Below are positions 63,830 to 64,000 of a DNA stretch of 64,000 nt, in pieces (positions within the stretch are counted from its first letter, which is position 1; every line of letters starts with the position of its first letter). Both the position numbers and the translations under genes were made by a program. The DNA is from Chloroflexus aurantiacus J-10-fl. GTDB lineage: Bacteria; Chloroflexota; Chloroflexia; Chloroflexales; Chloroflexaceae. Below the pieces are notes generated by a model. That model was not told the DNA's origin. It saw only the letters and a program-made list of their open reading frames with translations, and ran no database searches. The stretch covers positions 4,092,001 to 4,156,000 of the forward strand of contig NC_010175.1 of NCBI RefSeq assembly GCF_000018865.1, in the 5' to 3' direction.

Positions 63830-64000
63830 ATGGTAACACCATTGCCAGCAACATTCCATCAACTCGCAAGTGTTCAGGCACTCGGCAAAGTGTTGGCTGA
63901 CCTGCCGGGCATTGCAGCGCTGGCAGCGTCGCTACGTCCTGGCTATCAAACGATTGCGCCAGTGCCGGCGGCAGCCCGTCCGGCATTGCTTGCTGCGCTG
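63830..64000 (+). CDS. N-terminus of a probable transcription-repair coupling factor (partial)
   Basis: 57 codons, open to the end of the window: MVTPLPATFHQLASVQALGK then a Leu/Ala-rich helix and YQTIAPVPAAARPALLAAL. The pattern of a short helical start followed by a strand and PAAARPALLAAL resembles the start of Mfd. The piece is too short to be sure. Confidence 0.5.
   Translation, partial: MVTPLPATFHQLASVQALGKVLADLPGIAALAASLRPGYQTIAPVPAAARPALLAAL

Overview
The window is about 64 kb of chromosome from a filamentous anoxygenic phototroph-type Chloroflexota, most likely a Chloroflexus species. This is inferred from three things. First, the gene content fits (Roadblock/LC7 response regulator, many REC/GGDEF/HD-GYP proteins, secreted proteins ending in an LPLVV-like tail, DUF951 next to MazG). 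Second, the GC content is moderately high. Third, the intergenic DNA is full of GTAGGGGC/GCCCCTAC hairpin repeats and related dispersed repeats. No tRNA, rRNA, CRISPR array, transposase, prophage or replication origin was recognised.

Layout. 1-907: 5' part of atpB (minus) with a clear promoter. 1.3-2.85 kb: gene-free DNA with an approximately 300-bp tandem repeat carrying a variable number of 15-bp units. 3-6.8 kb (minus): a pseudo-receiver/Roadblock protein, an unrecognised barrel-sandwich-like protein and an L,D-transpeptidase. 7.6-12 kb: a degenerate Old Yellow Enzyme homologue convergent with a four-gene sodium-pumping acyl-CoA decarboxylase set (carboxyltransferase, OadG-like, biotin carrier, OadB-like). 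12-19 kb (plus): MFS transporter, hybrid histidine kinase, REC-GGDEF protein, ABC exporter pair. 19-26 kb (plus): lepA, lipoprotein PPIase-mazG-DUF951, then NfeD-slipin. 26-31 kb (minus): EamA permease, primary sigma factor, SH3 protein plus DnaQ-WYL exonuclease. 31-35 kb (plus): AcoR-like regulator with degenerate AAA motifs, glycoside hydrolase. 35-40 kb: glgA (minus), LysE exporter and thiamine pyrophosphokinase, HepT/MntA toxin-antitoxin, tyrS (minus). 40-48 kb: a giant BTAD/AAA/TPR regulator followed by a secreted metzincin-type protein, with an 11-bp-periodic direct repeat between them that looks like a SARP operator. 48-54.5 kb: REC-GGDEF-REC, DEAD-box helicase, ruvB, GT2. 54.6-59 kb: a candidate small ORF, homocysteine methyltransferase overlapping a heme N-demethylase-like gene, SH3 membrane protein, HD-GYP regulator. 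60-64 kb: SDR, a def-HD hydrolase-rpiB run, a second EamA permease and the start of a probable mfd.

The most interesting points are: (1) the BTAD regulator, candidate operator and metzincin as one regulatory unit; (2) several family members that keep the fold but have lost catalytic residues (NfeD protease, AcoR-like AAA+, OYE, receiver of the Roadblock protein); (3) intergenic hairpin repeats with constant outer arms and variable but still self-complementary inner arms; (4) recurrent extended -10 promoters (TGn-TATNNT) without an obvious -35.
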